The position numbers and the translations under genes are program-made. From Marinomonas aquimarina (GTDB taxonomy: Bacteria > Pseudomonadota > Gammaproteobacteria > Pseudomonadales > Marinomonadaceae), in contig NZ_FLOC01000015.1 of the NCBI RefSeq assembly GCF_900089755.1, forward strand, positions 46,296 to 110,295: 64,000 bases of DNA. Direction: 5' to 3'. The notes under the pieces are model-generated. The model was not told where the DNA came from, did not search any database, and saw only the letters and a program-made list of their open reading frames with translations. Positions 24,652-33,688 of this stretch are shown in pieces; position 1 is the first letter of the stretch; each line of letters starts with the position of its first letter.

Positions 24652-27600
24652 ATGATTAATGCCATTATTCATTGGTCGATCCATAACCGCTTTATGGTGT
24701 TGTTGGCCAGTTTGATGCTCGTAGGGCTAGGTTTGTACTCGGTGAAAAATACACCGGTGGATGCTATCCCTGATTTATCTGATGTGCAGGTGATTGTTAA
24801 AACCAGTTACTCTGGGCAAGCACCGCAAGTAGTCGAAGATCAGGTGACTTACCCGCTGACTACGGCCATGTTGTCGGTGCCGGGGGCGCAAACCGTACGT
24901 GGTTTTTCATTCTTTGGTGACTCTTATGTATATGTGATTTTCGACGAAGATACCGATATGTATTGGGCGCGTAGCCGTGTACTGGAGTATTTAAGTCAGG
25001 TAGCGCCGTCCTTGCCGAGCAATGCGCGCCCACAATTAGGTCCTGATGCGACGGGTGTGGGTTGGGTGTATTTGTATGCCCTAGTGGACCGTACTGGTCA
25101 GCATGACTTGAGTGAATTGCGTTCGTTGCAGGACTGGTTCCTTAAATATGAGCTTCAGACCGTGCCTGGCGTGTCCGAAGTGGCACCGATTGGCGGTATG
25201 GTGAAGCAGTATCAAGTGCAGGTAAACCCTGAGAAGCTGCGCGCCTTTAATATGCCGTTGAGCCTGATCAAAATCGCGATTGAGCGTGGTAACCAAGAGG
25301 TGGGAGCCTCGGTGATTGAGATGGCCGAAGCCGAGTATATGGTGCGCACGACTGGCTATATCCAAGGTGTCGAGGATCTCGAGACCATTCCATTAGGTGC
25401 CAATGATCGTGGTGTGCCGATCTTACTTAAAGACGTTGCAGACGTGGTGGTGGGGCCACAAATGCGTCGTGGTGTTGCCGAGTTAAATGGTGAGGGTGAA
25501 GCGGTTGGTGGAGTCGTGGTGATGCGTTTCGGTGAGAATGCGCAGCAAACCATCAATGGTGTCAAAGCCAAGCTGGAAACCTTGAAAAAGAGCCTACCGG
25601 AAGGCGTCGAAGTGGTCACTGTCTACGATCGTTCGGGCTTGATTGACCGTGCGGTAGAGAATCTTTGGTCGAAGTTGATCGAAGAATTTATCGTTGTCGC
25701 ACTAGTGTGTGTGGTGTTCCTGTTCCATGTGCGCTCATCCTTGGTAGCGATTATCAGTTTGCCCGTGGGGATTCTGGCGGCTTTTGTTGTTATGCACTGG
25801 CAAGGTATCAACGCCAACATCATGTCGTTGGGCGGTATTGCGATTGCCATCGGTGCCATGATTGATGGTGCGATCGTGATGATCGAGAACCTGCATAAAC
25901 ATATGGAGAAAACGCCGCTCACGCCGGAAAACCGTTGGCAGGTTGTCGCGAAAGCGGCCTCGGAAGTGGGTCCTGCGTTGTTCTTCAGTTTGCTGATCAT
26001 TACCGTCAGCTTTGTGCCCGTGTTTACCTTGGAATCCCAAGAAGGGCGCATGTTCGGTCCTTTGGCGTACACTAAAACCTACGCCATGGCTGCCTCGGCG
26101 GCTCTGGCGATTACCCTGGTGCCGGTGCTAATGGGCTACTTTGTGCGTGGCAAAGTGTTACCTGAGCATAAAAACCCCATTAACCGTGCCCTGACGGCCA
26201 TGTATTTACCTGTGCTGAAAAAAGCGCTGTTGTATCCCAAGGCTACCATTGTGCTGGCGGTTGTAGTGTTTGCCATCGGCATGTGGCCAGTGGATAAGCT
26301 AGGCAGTGAGTTTATTCCCAACTTGGATGAAGGGGATTTGATGTACATGCCAACGGCCTATCCAGGGATCTCCATTGGACAGGCGCGACAAACCCTGCAA
26401 CAGACCAATAAGTTGATCGCGACGGTACCCGAGGTTGCAACCGTGTTTGGTAAAGTGGGGCGCGCGGAAACCGCCACCGACCCAGCGCCGCTGACCATGA
26501 TCGAAACCTTTATTCAGCTTAAACCACGTTCTGAATGGCGTGAGGGCATGACCACAGAATCTTTGAAGCAAGAGCTGGATAAGTTAGTGCATATTCCGGG
26601 GATTACCAATGCCTGGGTGATGCCAATCAAAACCCGTATCGACATGCTGGCAACCGGGATTAAAACCCCTGTGGGCATCAAGGTGGCGGGGCCGGATTTA
26701 GCTGTGATTCAAGACATTGGTCAACAGCTGGAGCAGGTGTTGAGTCAGGTGGAAGGTACCGCCTCGGTGTACTCTGAGCGTGTGGCCGGAGGCCGTTATA
26801 TCAAGGTTGATATCCAGAGGGCTAAGGCGGCGCGTTATGGCCTGAATATCCAAGACGTTCAGCTTTTGGTGGCCTCGGTGGTCGGTGGTATGAATGTTTC
26901 CACCACGGTAGAAGGTTTAGAGCGTTACCCGATTAATATCCGTTACCCGCAGTCCTATCGTGATTCACCTGAGCAATTGTCTTTGTTGCCAATCGTCACG
27001 CCAAGCGGGCAACGTATCGCATTGGGGGATGTGGCCAAGGTCTATCTGGAAGACGGCCCACCAGGGATTAAGAGTGAAAACGCCCGCCTCAACGGTTGGA
27101 CCTTTGTTGACATCGACGGCATGGACTTGGGGCGTTATGTGGCGCACGCCAAACAAGTGGTAGCGGATGAAGTGGATTTGCCGGCGGGCTATTCCTTGAA
27201 TTGGTCAGGTCAATACGAGTATATGGAGCGCGCTAAAGAGAAGCTGACCTATGTGGTGCCACTCACTATCGCCATCATCTTGGTACTGCTGTACCTAAAC
27301 TTTCGCTCCGCCATGGAGGTCGCCATCATCATGGGCACCTTGCCATTTGCCATGGTTGGTAGTGTTTGGCTGATGTATTTGTTGGACTTTAATTTCTCTG
27401 TTGCGGTGGGGGTTGGCTTTATTGCCTTGGCCGGTGTGGCGGTGGAAATAGGTGTCATTATGTTGGTCTATCTCAACCAAGAGTGGCAAACCTTAAAGCA
27501 AGATGCCGCGAATCTAAGTCAAGAGCTACGCCAGCAGCGATTGCAGCAAGCAGTCTTACATGGTGCGGGATTGCGGGTGCGTCCGGTGATGATGACCTCT

Positions 27601-27777
27601 GCCTCCATCATTATCGGCTTGCTGCCGATCTTGTTTGCTACGGGCACAGGCTCTGAAGTGATGAGTCGTATTGCCGCGCCTATGGTGGGCGGCATGATCA
27701 GTGCGGTGGTGCTTACCCTCGTGGTGCTGCCGGCGGTGTACTATTTATGGAAACGCTTTGAGCTTGCCAAAGTGTGA
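24652..27777 (+). CDS. cusA: Cus-type heavy-metal RND transporter
   Basis: A 1041-residue inner-membrane RND pump of the heavy-metal (HME-RND) subfamily, of typical CusA length. It has 12 membrane segments, with two large periplasmic loops after the first and seventh. It begins with the HME-type IIHWSIHNRFMVLLASLMLVG segment and carries the GAMIDGAIVMIENLHKH stretch in the fourth membrane region, with the Asp of the proton relay. Met residues of the periplasmic cleft should bind Cu(I) or Ag(I). The start (AGGAGGGCTT before ATG) and operon order cusC-cusB-cusA are standard. Confidence 0.93.
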   Translation: MINAIIHWSIHNRFMVLLASLMLVGLGLYSVKNTPVDAIPDLSDVQVIVKTSYSGQAPQVVEDQVTYPLTTAMLSVPGAQTVRGFSFFGDSYVYVIFDEDTDMYWARSRVLEYLSQVAPSLPSNARPQLGPDATGVGWVYLYALVDRTGQHDLSELRSLQDWFLKYELQTVPGVSEVAPIGGMVKQYQVQVNPEKLRAFNMPLSLIKIAIERGNQEVGASVIEMAEAEYMVRTTGYIQGVEDLETIPLGANDRGVPILLKDVADVVVGPQMRRGVAELNGEGEAVGGVVVMRFGENAQQTINGVKAKLETLKKSLPEGVEVVTVYDRSGLIDRAVENLWSKLIEEFIVVALVCVVFLFHVRSSLVAIISLPVGILAAFVVMHWQGINANIMSLGGIAIAIGAMIDGAIVMIENLHKHMEKTPLTPENRWQVVAKAASEVGPALFFSLLIITVSFVPVFTLESQEGRMFGPLAYTKTYAMAASAALAITLVPVLMGYFVRGKVLPEHKNPINRALTAMYLPVLKKALLYPKATIVLAVVVFAIGMWPVDKLGSEFIPNLDEGDLMYMPTAYPGISIGQARQTLQQTNKLIATVPEVATVFGKVGRAETATDPAPLTMIETFIQLKPRSEWREGMTTESLKQELDKLVHIPGITNAWVMPIKTRIDMLATGIKTPVGIKVAGPDLAVIQDIGQQLEQVLSQVEGTASVYSERVAGGRYIKVDIQRAKAARYGLNIQDVQLLVASVVGGMNVSTTVEGLERYPINIRYPQSYRDSPEQLSLLPIVTPSGQRIALGDVAKVYLEDGPPGIKSENARLNGWTFVDIDGMDLGRYVAHAKQVVADEVDLPAGYSLNWSGQYEYMERAKEKLTYVVPLTIAIILVLLYLNFRSAMEVAIIMGTLPFAMVGSVWLMYLLDFNFSVAVGVGFIALAGVAVEIGVIMLVYLNQEWQTLKQDAANLSQELRQQRLQQAVLHGAGLRVRPVMMTSASIIIGLLPILFATGTGSEVMSRIAAPMVGGMISAVVLTLVVLPAVYYLWKRFELAKV

Positions 27778-27848
27778 TCAGACAACCGGACGTGGCGGTT
27801 GTCTGCGTCCACTTTGAATTTAAGTGAACTTCAATAGGAGAAGTCATT

Positions 27849-28349
27849 ATGAAAGCAATGAAACTTACCTTAGCGGCGGTGGCCATTGCCGTATCAGCCG
27901 GTACCATGGCAGACAATTCAAATGGTATGAATCACTCGCAAATGGGTGGTGGCGATAAGCAGCAGACTGGTATGAACCATGCCGAAATGGGCAGTGGTGG
28001 TATGGGCAATAGCGATATGGATCACAGCAATATGCCTGATCCAGCCATGAATGGTGGGGCCATGCATGAAATGATGCATTCCACTTACCCAGCTGATGGT
28101 GCCATGATGATGGAACCCGTTGAGCATTTAAAAATGCACTTCACTGAGCCAATGCGTGTAATGAATGTGAAGCTAATTGGCTCAGATGGAAAGCCGGTGG
28201 CGATTAAATACAAACGTGGGGGCGATGCCATGCATGAGTTTATGGTGACTCTGCCAAAGCTTAAACCAGACACTTATCAAGTGCACTGGAAAGCGAAGGG
28301 GACAGATGGTCATATGATGGATGGTAACTTTGGCTTTATGCAGCACTAG
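27849..28349 (+). CDS. Met/His-rich CopC-domain copper-resistance protein
   Basis: A 166-residue periplasmic protein with a signal peptide ending SAGTMA. Residues about 25-80 are a low-complexity Met/His/Gly/Asn region with repeats such as MNHSQMGGG, MNHAEMGSG and MDHSNMPDP, resembling Cu(I)-binding Mets motifs. Residues about 90-166 form a CopC-like beta-sandwich (MEPVEHLKMHFTEP; HWKAKGTDGHMMDGNFGF). It follows cusA by 71 bases with its own ribosome site (AGGAGAAG) and ends at a terminator, closing the copper cluster. It probably buffers periplasmic copper. Confidence 0.85.
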   Translation: MKAMKLTLAAVAIAVSAGTMADNSNGMNHSQMGGGDKQQTGMNHAEMGSGGMGNSDMDHSNMPDPAMNGGAMHEMMHSTYPADGAMMMEPVEHLKMHFTEPMRVMNVKLIGSDGKPVAIKYKRGGDAMHEFMVTLPKLKPDTYQVHWKAKGTDGHMMDGNFGFMQH

Positions 28350-28364
28350 TTCTCGGTGAGATGG

Positions 28365-28393
28365 AAAAGGCGCTTGTAACCCAAGCGCCTTTT
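28365..28393 (+). terminator. Intrinsic terminator of the copper cluster
   Basis: AAAAGGCGCTT (28365-28375) and AAGCGCCTTTT (28383-28393) make a perfect 11-bp stem with a 7-base loop, followed by TTATTTG. Confidence 0.9.
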
Positions 28394-28526
28394 TTATTTG
28401 GCATAGTTCTTTCATAGGTTCTTTCATTGCTTTTACGCAAAATCTGGGCCAATCCATATCGCCTCTGGCGGGCGAATGTGCGAAAATGACCATTTAGTCA
28501 GGATCACAGCGAAAAAGAGGTTTTCC

Positions 28527-29153
28527 ATGAGCGTTTATGAAATTCGCCACCCCCTAGTCCAACATAAAATTGGCTTAATGCGTAATCAAACCATGAGTAC
28601 GCGTGGTTTTCGTTTGTTAGCGTCAGAAGTGGGCAACCTACTGACTTATGAAGCAACCAAAGATCTTGAGTTAGAAGATTACGAGCAAGACGGTTGGTGC
28701 GGACCAACCACATGTCAGCGTATTAGCGGTAAAAAGATCACCGTGGTACCGATTTTGCGTGCTGGTTTGGGCATGCTAGATGGCGTATTAGAGCTGATCC
28801 CAAGTGCGCGTATTAGTGTAGTAGGTATCTACCGTGACGAAGAAACCCTAGAGCCTGTGTCTTACTTTGATAAGCTGGCGAGCGATATTGATCAGCGTAT
28901 GTCGTTGGTTGTCGATCCGATGCTGGCAACGGGCGGATCTTTGATTGCAACCATTGACCTGCTAAAGAAAAATGGCTGTGACAGTATTCGTGCATTGGTG
29001 CTGGTGGCTGCACCAGAAGGCATCAAAAAAGTGCAGGAAGCGCATCCTGATGTGGACATTTACACAGCATCTATCGACAGTCACTTAAACGAACATGGCT
29101 ACATTGTGCCGGGTCTTGGTGATGCCGGCGATAAGATTTTTGGCACTAAATAA
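28527..29153 (+). CDS. upp: Uracil phosphoribosyltransferase
   Basis: A 208-residue cytosolic enzyme converting uracil and PRPP to UMP in pyrimidine salvage. It has the PRPP-binding loop [11 protein letters not shown], the [11 protein letters not shown] flexible loop and the C-terminal PGLGDAGDK uracil site. Length equals that of E. coli Upp. The ATG at 28527 is chosen because AGAGG lies just upstream and the product then begins [16 protein letters not shown], as in the family. The uracil permease gene follows after 37 bases, forming a salvage operon. Confidence 0.96.
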   Translation: MSVYEIRHPLVQHKIGLMRNQTMSTRGFRLLASEVGNLLTYEATKDLELEDYEQDGWCGPTTCQRISGKKITVVPILRAGLGMLDGVLELIPSARISVVGIYRDEETLEPVSYFDKLASDIDQRMSLVVDPMLATGGSLIATIDLLKKNGCDSIRALVLVAAPEGIKKVQEAHPDVDIYTASIDSHLNEHGYIVPGLGDAGDKIFGTK

Positions 29154-29190
29154 CCTTTAGCATCCTATAACTAAGATTGGTTCCCTTCAC

Positions 29191-30504
29191 ATGACAACAC
29201 CAACTTCGACTCAACAGGACAACATGCTTGCGGGCTGGCGTCTGATCTTGGCTGGGGCGCAAATGCTGTTTGTAGCATTTGGTGCTCTGGTTTTGGTTCC
29301 TCTGATTACTGGCTTAAACCCGAGTGTGGCTTTGTTCACCGCAGGCTTAGGTACGTTAATTTTCCAACTGTGCACTAAACGCACCATGCCTGTGTTCTTA
29401 GGCTCATCGTTTGCCTTCATCGCCCCGATTATTTTTGCGGTCGAAACCTGGGGACAAGCAGCGACCATGGGCGCTCTGTTCTGTGCGGGTATGGTGTATG
29501 TCTTACTGTCGATTCTAGTCGCCATTCGTGGACCAGGCTTTTTGCACCGTCTGTTACCCCCAGTGGTCACAGGCCCTATCATTATGGTGATTGGTCTGGG
29601 GCTTGCACCGGTTGCAGTGAATATGGCGTTGGGTAAAACCGGAGACGGTTCGGCGCAATTGTTCTCTTATGCTGATGCCATTATGGTCTCCATGCCTGCC
29701 TTATTGACCACATTGTTGGTTGCGACCTATGCCAAAGGCGTATTTCGTTTGGTGCCTATCATTGCGGGTGTGGTGGTAGGCTACCTAGTGTCTCTGTTTA
29801 TGGGCATTGTTGACTTCACCAGTGTCCAGCAAACCGGTTGGTTGCAAGTGCCTGGCTTTATCATGCCGGAATTCCATCTCGCGGCGATTTTGTTTATGTT
29901 GCCAGTGGCGATTGCTCCGGCGATTGAACACGTTGGTGACGTGCTAGCGATTGGCTCGATTACGGGCAAAGATTACGTACAAAAACCTGGTCTGCACCGT
30001 ACTTTATTAGGTGATGGCTTGGCGACCTCCGCCGCGTCTCTGTTTGGTGGTCCACCAAACACCACGTATTCCGAGGTAACCGGTGCGGTGATGCTGACCA
30101 AAGCCTTTAACCCAGTAGTCATGACTTGGGCGGCGGTGTTTGCTATCGCGTTGGCATTTATCGGCAAATTTGGCTCTATGCTGCAAACCATCCCAACGCC
30201 TGTGATGGGCGGTATTATGATTCTGCTGTTTGGCTCGATTGCCGGTGTGGGCATGAATATCCTCATCAAATCTCGTGTTGACCTAGGGGCACAACGTAAT
30301 CTTGTGATTGTGGCGGTCACCCTCGTCTTTGGTATTGGCGGTATGACTCTTGGCTCGTCTGATTGGCATCTTCAAGGTGTGAGCTTGTGTGGCTTGGTTG
30401 CCATCTTCTTAAATCTAATCTTGCCACAGGCGGATCAAATCAATGATCTGCATGAAGAGCAGGAAGTGGTGGAAGATATGGTCCATCATGGTGAAAACAA
30501 ATAG
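29191..30504 (+). CDS. uraA: Uracil permease (NAT/NCS2 family)
   Basis: A 437-residue inner-membrane nucleobase:cation symporter with about 14 hydrophobic segments. Family features include GALVLVPLITGLNPSVAL near the N-terminus, the APAIEHVGDVLAIGSITGKD loop with the substrate-binding Glu, and GGPPNTTYSEVTGAVMLTK. Pairing with upp strongly suggests uracil as substrate. It is the second gene of the upp operon and ends at a very strong terminator. Confidence 0.92.
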   Translation: MTTPTSTQQDNMLAGWRLILAGAQMLFVAFGALVLVPLITGLNPSVALFTAGLGTLIFQLCTKRTMPVFLGSSFAFIAPIIFAVETWGQAATMGALFCAGMVYVLLSILVAIRGPGFLHRLLPPVVTGPIIMVIGLGLAPVAVNMALGKTGDGSAQLFSYADAIMVSMPALLTTLLVATYAKGVFRLVPIIAGVVVGYLVSLFMGIVDFTSVQQTGWLQVPGFIMPEFHLAAILFMLPVAIAPAIEHVGDVLAIGSITGKDYVQKPGLHRTLLGDGLATSAASLFGGPPNTTYSEVTGAVMLTKAFNPVVMTWAAVFAIALAFIGKFGSMLQTIPTPVMGGIMILLFGSIAGVGMNILIKSRVDLGAQRNLVIVAVTLVFGIGGMTLGSSDWHLQGVSLCGLVAIFLNLILPQADQINDLHEEQEVVEDMVHHGENK

Positions 30505-30538
30505 TTGTAGCGTCAAAGTGCACAATAGGTAAGCAATG

Positions 30539-30571
30539 AAAAGGGGTAAGCACTGAGTGCTTACCCCTTTT
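30539..30571. terminator. Bidirectional intrinsic terminator
   Basis: AAAAGGGGTAAGCAC (30539-30553) and GTGCTTACCCCTTTT (30557-30571) form a perfect 15-bp stem with a 3-base loop. It is shared by uraA and the convergent alcohol dehydrogenase gene. Confidence 0.93.
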
Positions 30572-30597
30572 TTGTCTCTCACAATGGGTGGCTATTA

Positions 30598-31746
30598 TTA
30601 GAACGCTGCTTTAAAGATGGCGACAACGTCTTCATGAGTCGGCTGAATTGGGTTGGTTAAACCACAGGCGTCTTTCATTGCATTGGTCGCCAAGGTATCA
30701 AAATCGCTTTCTTTAACACCCAGCTCATTCAAGCCAGTCGGAATATCAACGCTCTGAGACAGCTCCATAATGGCACTGATGGCCGCTTGGGCGCCCTGCT
30801 GATCAGAGAGGCCTTGTACTTCCACGCCCAGTGCTTTAGCAACGTCTTTTAAGCGTGGTGCGGCCACTTGAGCGTTATAGCTTTGTACGTGAGGGAGCAA
30901 TAAAGCATTGCAGACACCGTGTGGCAGGTCGTAAAGGCCGCCCAGTTGGTGCGCCATCGCGTGAACGTAACCTAGGGATGCATTGTTAAACGCCATACCT
31001 GCAAGGAATTGCGCATAGGCCATTTGCTCGCGGGCTTCCATGTTGGCACCATTGTGTGTGGCTTCGTAAAGGGTGTCGCGAATCAGTTCAATCGCTTTGA
31101 TGGCGCAGGCATCTGTGATGGGGGTTGCTGCTGTGGACACGTAAGCTTCCACGGCGTGAGTCAGAGCATCCATGCCTGTTGCTGCGGTCAGGGCCGGCGG
31201 CATGCCCGCCATGAGTTTAGGGTCATTGACTGATAGAATAGGCGTTGTGTTCTGATCGACAATGGCCATTTTAATATGACGGTCTTGGTCAGTAATGATA
31301 CAGAAGCGTGTCATTTCTGAGGCGGTGCCCGCTGTGGTATTAATGGCAATCAACGGCAATTGTGCCTTTTTAGACACATCAACCCCTTCATAATCGCTGA
31401 TATGGCCACCATTTGTCGCCACCAAGGCGATGCCTTTTGCGCAATCGTGGGCCGAGCCGCCGCCAAGCGAAACCACACAATCACATTGGTGTGTGTGCAG
31501 TACGTCTAGGCCGGCGTTAACATTATCAACAGTCGGGTTTGGTTTTACGCCATCGTACACCAAGCTGCTTACGCCGTATTCTTGAAGCTGAGCTTTGATA
31601 TCTGCCGTCATGCCTAGCTCGGTCATACCAGCATCAGTCACAATCAAAGCTTGCTTGAAACCAAGGCTTTGAATTTGTTGCATGGCATCCGATAGGGCGT
31701 TTTCTCCCATAATGTTAACGGCTGGGATGTAAAAAGTGCTGCTCAT
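30598..31746 (-). CDS. Iron-containing alcohol dehydrogenase
   Basis: A 382-residue group III (iron-dependent) alcohol dehydrogenase. The NAD-binding [11 protein letters not shown] lies near residues 96-106; the metal-binding Asp and His residues lie in later conserved blocks ([39 protein letters not shown]). Length and motifs fit YiaY/AdhB-type enzymes, which interconvert short alcohols and aldehydes with NAD(H); the exact substrate is unknown. Ribosome site GATGAGG stands before the ATG. It is a single-gene unit; the gap on its right (31747-31980) contains its promoter region and the terminator of the OmpA-like gene. Confidence 0.92.
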   Translation of the reverse strand: MSSTFYIPAVNIMGENALSDAMQQIQSLGFKQALIVTDAGMTELGMTADIKAQLQEYGVSSLVYDGVKPNPTVDNVNAGLDVLHTHQCDCVVSLGGGSAHDCAKGIALVATNGGHISDYEGVDVSKKAQLPLIAINTTAGTASEMTRFCIITDQDRHIKMAIVDQNTTPILSVNDPKLMAGMPPALTAATGMDALTHAVEAYVSTAATPITDACAIKAIELIRDTLYEATHNGANMEAREQMAYAQFLAGMAFNNASLGYVHAMAHQLGGLYDLPHGVCNALLLPHVQSYNAQVAAPRLKDVAKALGVEVQGLSDQQGAQAAISAIMELSQSVDIPTGLNELGVKESDFDTLATNAMKDACGLTNPIQPTHEDVVAIFKAAF

Positions 31747-31911
31747 AGTGTTTACCTCATCCTTTATTGGTAAAGAGAAACATCATTATGCGCTGATTTG
31801 AAATAAAGTGTTATACTGTAACAATTAAGAAATGTGCAGAAAATTTGCTCGAACTCTTTTACTTGATGTGGATCAATTTTAGCTTTGCGCTAATAGGTGG
31901 CTTTGGACTGA

Positions 31912-31948
31912 TAAAAAAGACCCCCAGTGCCGTCGGGGCAAAGGGGGC
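31912..31948 (-). terminator. Intrinsic terminator of the OmpA-like gene
   Basis: On the minus strand GCCCCC (31943-31948) pairs with GGGGGT (31920-31925), with additional pairing possible in the loop, followed by a run of T (complement of the A-run near 31913). Confidence 0.7.
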
Positions 31949-31980
31949 CATTGTGGGGAGGTTTTATGCTTGCTTTATGA

Positions 31981-32643
31981 CTAGAAGCCGTTGCTGTATG
32001 ACGAGGCGTTTGGCGCTAATGCAGGCTCTAGATCCATGTTATCCACGCTGTAGATGTTCCATCGTTTGATCTGTGTTGTCTGCTCACCATAGATTTCAGC
32101 CATCACACGACGGTTTTGCTGTCTGCCCATTGCACTCTCATTCGAGGCAATGGGGCGAGATTCACCGTAACCCACACCACTAACGCGCTCTTGATCAATG
32201 CCATACTCATCGATCAGCATTGCAACCACGGCATTTGCGCGGTTTCTTGAGAGCACTTCGTTGTATTCATCGCTGCCAACGCTGTCAGTGTGGCCCTCGA
32301 TGACTACAGTAGAATCTGGGTGTTCATTCATAAAGTCCACTAGCTCTTGTATTTCAGAGTTGTAGTAGGACTTAATGATGTACTTATCGGTATCAAATAA
32401 AACTTCCAAATTCATAGACTGGCGCAAAACGGTTTTGTCTGGGCAGCCGTCGTTATCAACTTTAAGACCGAAAGCGGTGCCATCGCAAAAATCACGAATG
32501 TTCACGACACCATCTTTATCTTCGTCAGCGATGTTTGGTGGAAGCTGCTGGGCATCGTATAGGGGCTCACTTGCAAAGCCGAACGGTGTCACAGCAACAC
32601 TAAGAATTACAAGGCAATTTTGGGTAATCGTTTTTAGAGTCAT
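31981..32643 (-). CDS. OmpA-family peptidoglycan-binding protein with calcium-binding repeat
   Basis: A 220-residue exported protein with a signal peptide ending near GFASE. Residues about 38-70 carry a thrombospondin type 3-like acidic repeat (DEDKDGVVNIRDFCDG, then DNDGCPD) likely to bind calcium. Residues about 75-185 form the OmpA C-terminal domain with VIEGHTDSVGSDEYN and the NRRV motif that hold diaminopimelate of peptidoglycan. It has no N-terminal beta-barrel, so it is a periplasmic cell-wall linker rather than a porin. It is a single-gene unit. Confidence 0.88.
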   Translation of the reverse strand: MTLKTITQNCLVILSVAVTPFGFASEPLYDAQQLPPNIADEDKDGVVNIRDFCDGTAFGLKVDNDGCPDKTVLRQSMNLEVLFDTDKYIIKSYYNSEIQELVDFMNEHPDSTVVIEGHTDSVGSDEYNEVLSRNRANAVVAMLIDEYGIDQERVSGVGYGESRPIASNESAMGRQQNRRVMAEIYGEQTTQIKRWNIYSVDNMDLEPALAPNASSYSNGF

Positions 32644-32779
32644 TGTGGGTGTTCCGTATTCCGCTGGTGTCTTAATAAATATAGCTGTAGAAACGTCCTT
32701 GTCTCCAGATAAATAACTTTAGTGGAAACGAATAAAAGCCAAAACTTTGTTACTGAATTTAAAGTTATGTTAACAATTG

Positions 32780-33202
32780 TTACCAAGAGCCGGTGTTCGG
32801 CATAGAAGCCCAAGGCTCTTGAGGCGCCAAAGAACCATCTTTTTGCAGTAGTTCGATGGAAATGCCATTGGGATCTTTGATAAATGCCATATGACCATCA
32901 CGGGGTGGTCGTAGTACGGTAACGCCCATGTCCTGTAGGTTTTGGCAAACTTCATAAATATTTTCAACTTCAAATGCTAGGTGACCAAATTGATCGCCAC
33001 CAGAATAGGTGCGGTCGTCCCAGTTATGGGTGAGTTCTACTTCAGGTGCACCTTCTTCGGTGGCATAGTAGATAAGAGAAAATTGACCTTGTTCACTGTC
33101 GTAGCGGCGCGTTTGTGTTAGACCAAGGCCCTTGGTGTAGAACTCATGACTCGCTTCTGGGTCTGCAGTACGGATCATTGCATGAAGATATTTGATCGAC
33201 AT
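32780..33202 (-). CDS. gloA: Lactoylglutathione lyase (glyoxalase I)
   Basis: A 140-residue metalloenzyme that isomerises the methylglyoxal-glutathione hemithioacetal to S-lactoylglutathione. It has the glyoxalase fold blocks LHAMIRTADPEASHEFYTKGLG, VELTHNWD, GHLAFEVENIYEVC and FIKDPNGISIELLQ, with the His/Glu metal ligands in the expected places. Length is as in E. coli GloA. Start is supported by AGGAGAG upstream. A 12-bp palindrome TAACAATTGTTA covers its stop codon. Single gene. Confidence 0.94.
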   Translation of the reverse strand: MSIKYLHAMIRTADPEASHEFYTKGLGLTQTRRYDSEQGQFSLIYYATEEGAPEVELTHNWDDRTYSGGDQFGHLAFEVENIYEVCQNLQDMGVTVLRPPRDGHMAFIKDPNGISIELLQKDGSLAPQEPWASMPNTGSW

Positions 33203-33290
33203 TTTACTCTCTCCTGTGAGTGATTTTTCCTTATGGTAGTGGAACTTAGGAATGTGAGCAAAAGTCTACTTGGGCTTACAAGGACTTTCC

Positions 33291-33611
33291 TTAATCTTCC
33301 CAAACGTAGCGAATTGGGTCGCCAAAGTCGTCATAAATAACCTTCTTCTTAGGTTGTTTAGGCTTGGCTAAAGGAAGAGGAGGCTTTTTATCAGATTTGC
33401 GCTGCTGGATCGCGGCCACCACATGATTTAGTGGTGTACGGTCTTTTTTAGGCTCGATAAAACCCATATGGCTCGTGTTATACTTGCCATCTTGTAAACC
33501 GGAGGCGCCCATTTCGACTTGCTCTATTTCACCTTGCTGGCGAATAAAGCTTTCGATCTGAGACTCGATTTCCTTTCGAGTTTGAGCCTTTGTCTTCGTT
33601 GGTTTCGTCAT
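33291..33611 (-). CDS. Small basic conserved-looking hypothetical protein
   Basis: A 106-residue protein, Lys-rich at both ends, with a proline/lysine linker (KKPPLPLAKPKQPKKK) and an acidic C-terminus ending RYVWED. The N-terminal block TRKEIESQIESFIRQQGEIEQV resembles a short helical domain seen in small hypothetical proteins of related gammaproteobacteria; I cannot name a function. The charge pattern suggests a nucleic-acid or ribosome association. It is divergent from the nucleoid-associated protein gene yejK with a 77-base gap. Confidence 0.6.
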   Translation of the reverse strand: MTKPTKTKAQTRKEIESQIESFIRQQGEIEQVEMGASGLQDGKYNTSHMGFIEPKKDRTPLNHVVAAIQQRKSDKKPPLPLAKPKQPKKKVIYDDFGDPIRYVWED

Positions 33612-33688
33612 ATCGATGATTATAAAGTTGTGCCCGTTACCACATAAAAGAGTCGCAAACCAATCATATTAATAGTAAGAGGTCGCCA

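Noticed and set aside
32771..32782. 12-bp palindrome TAACAATTGTTA at the end of gloA
   Set aside because: It overlaps the gloA stop codon and is likely coincidental in an A+T-rich stretch; too short to claim an operator.
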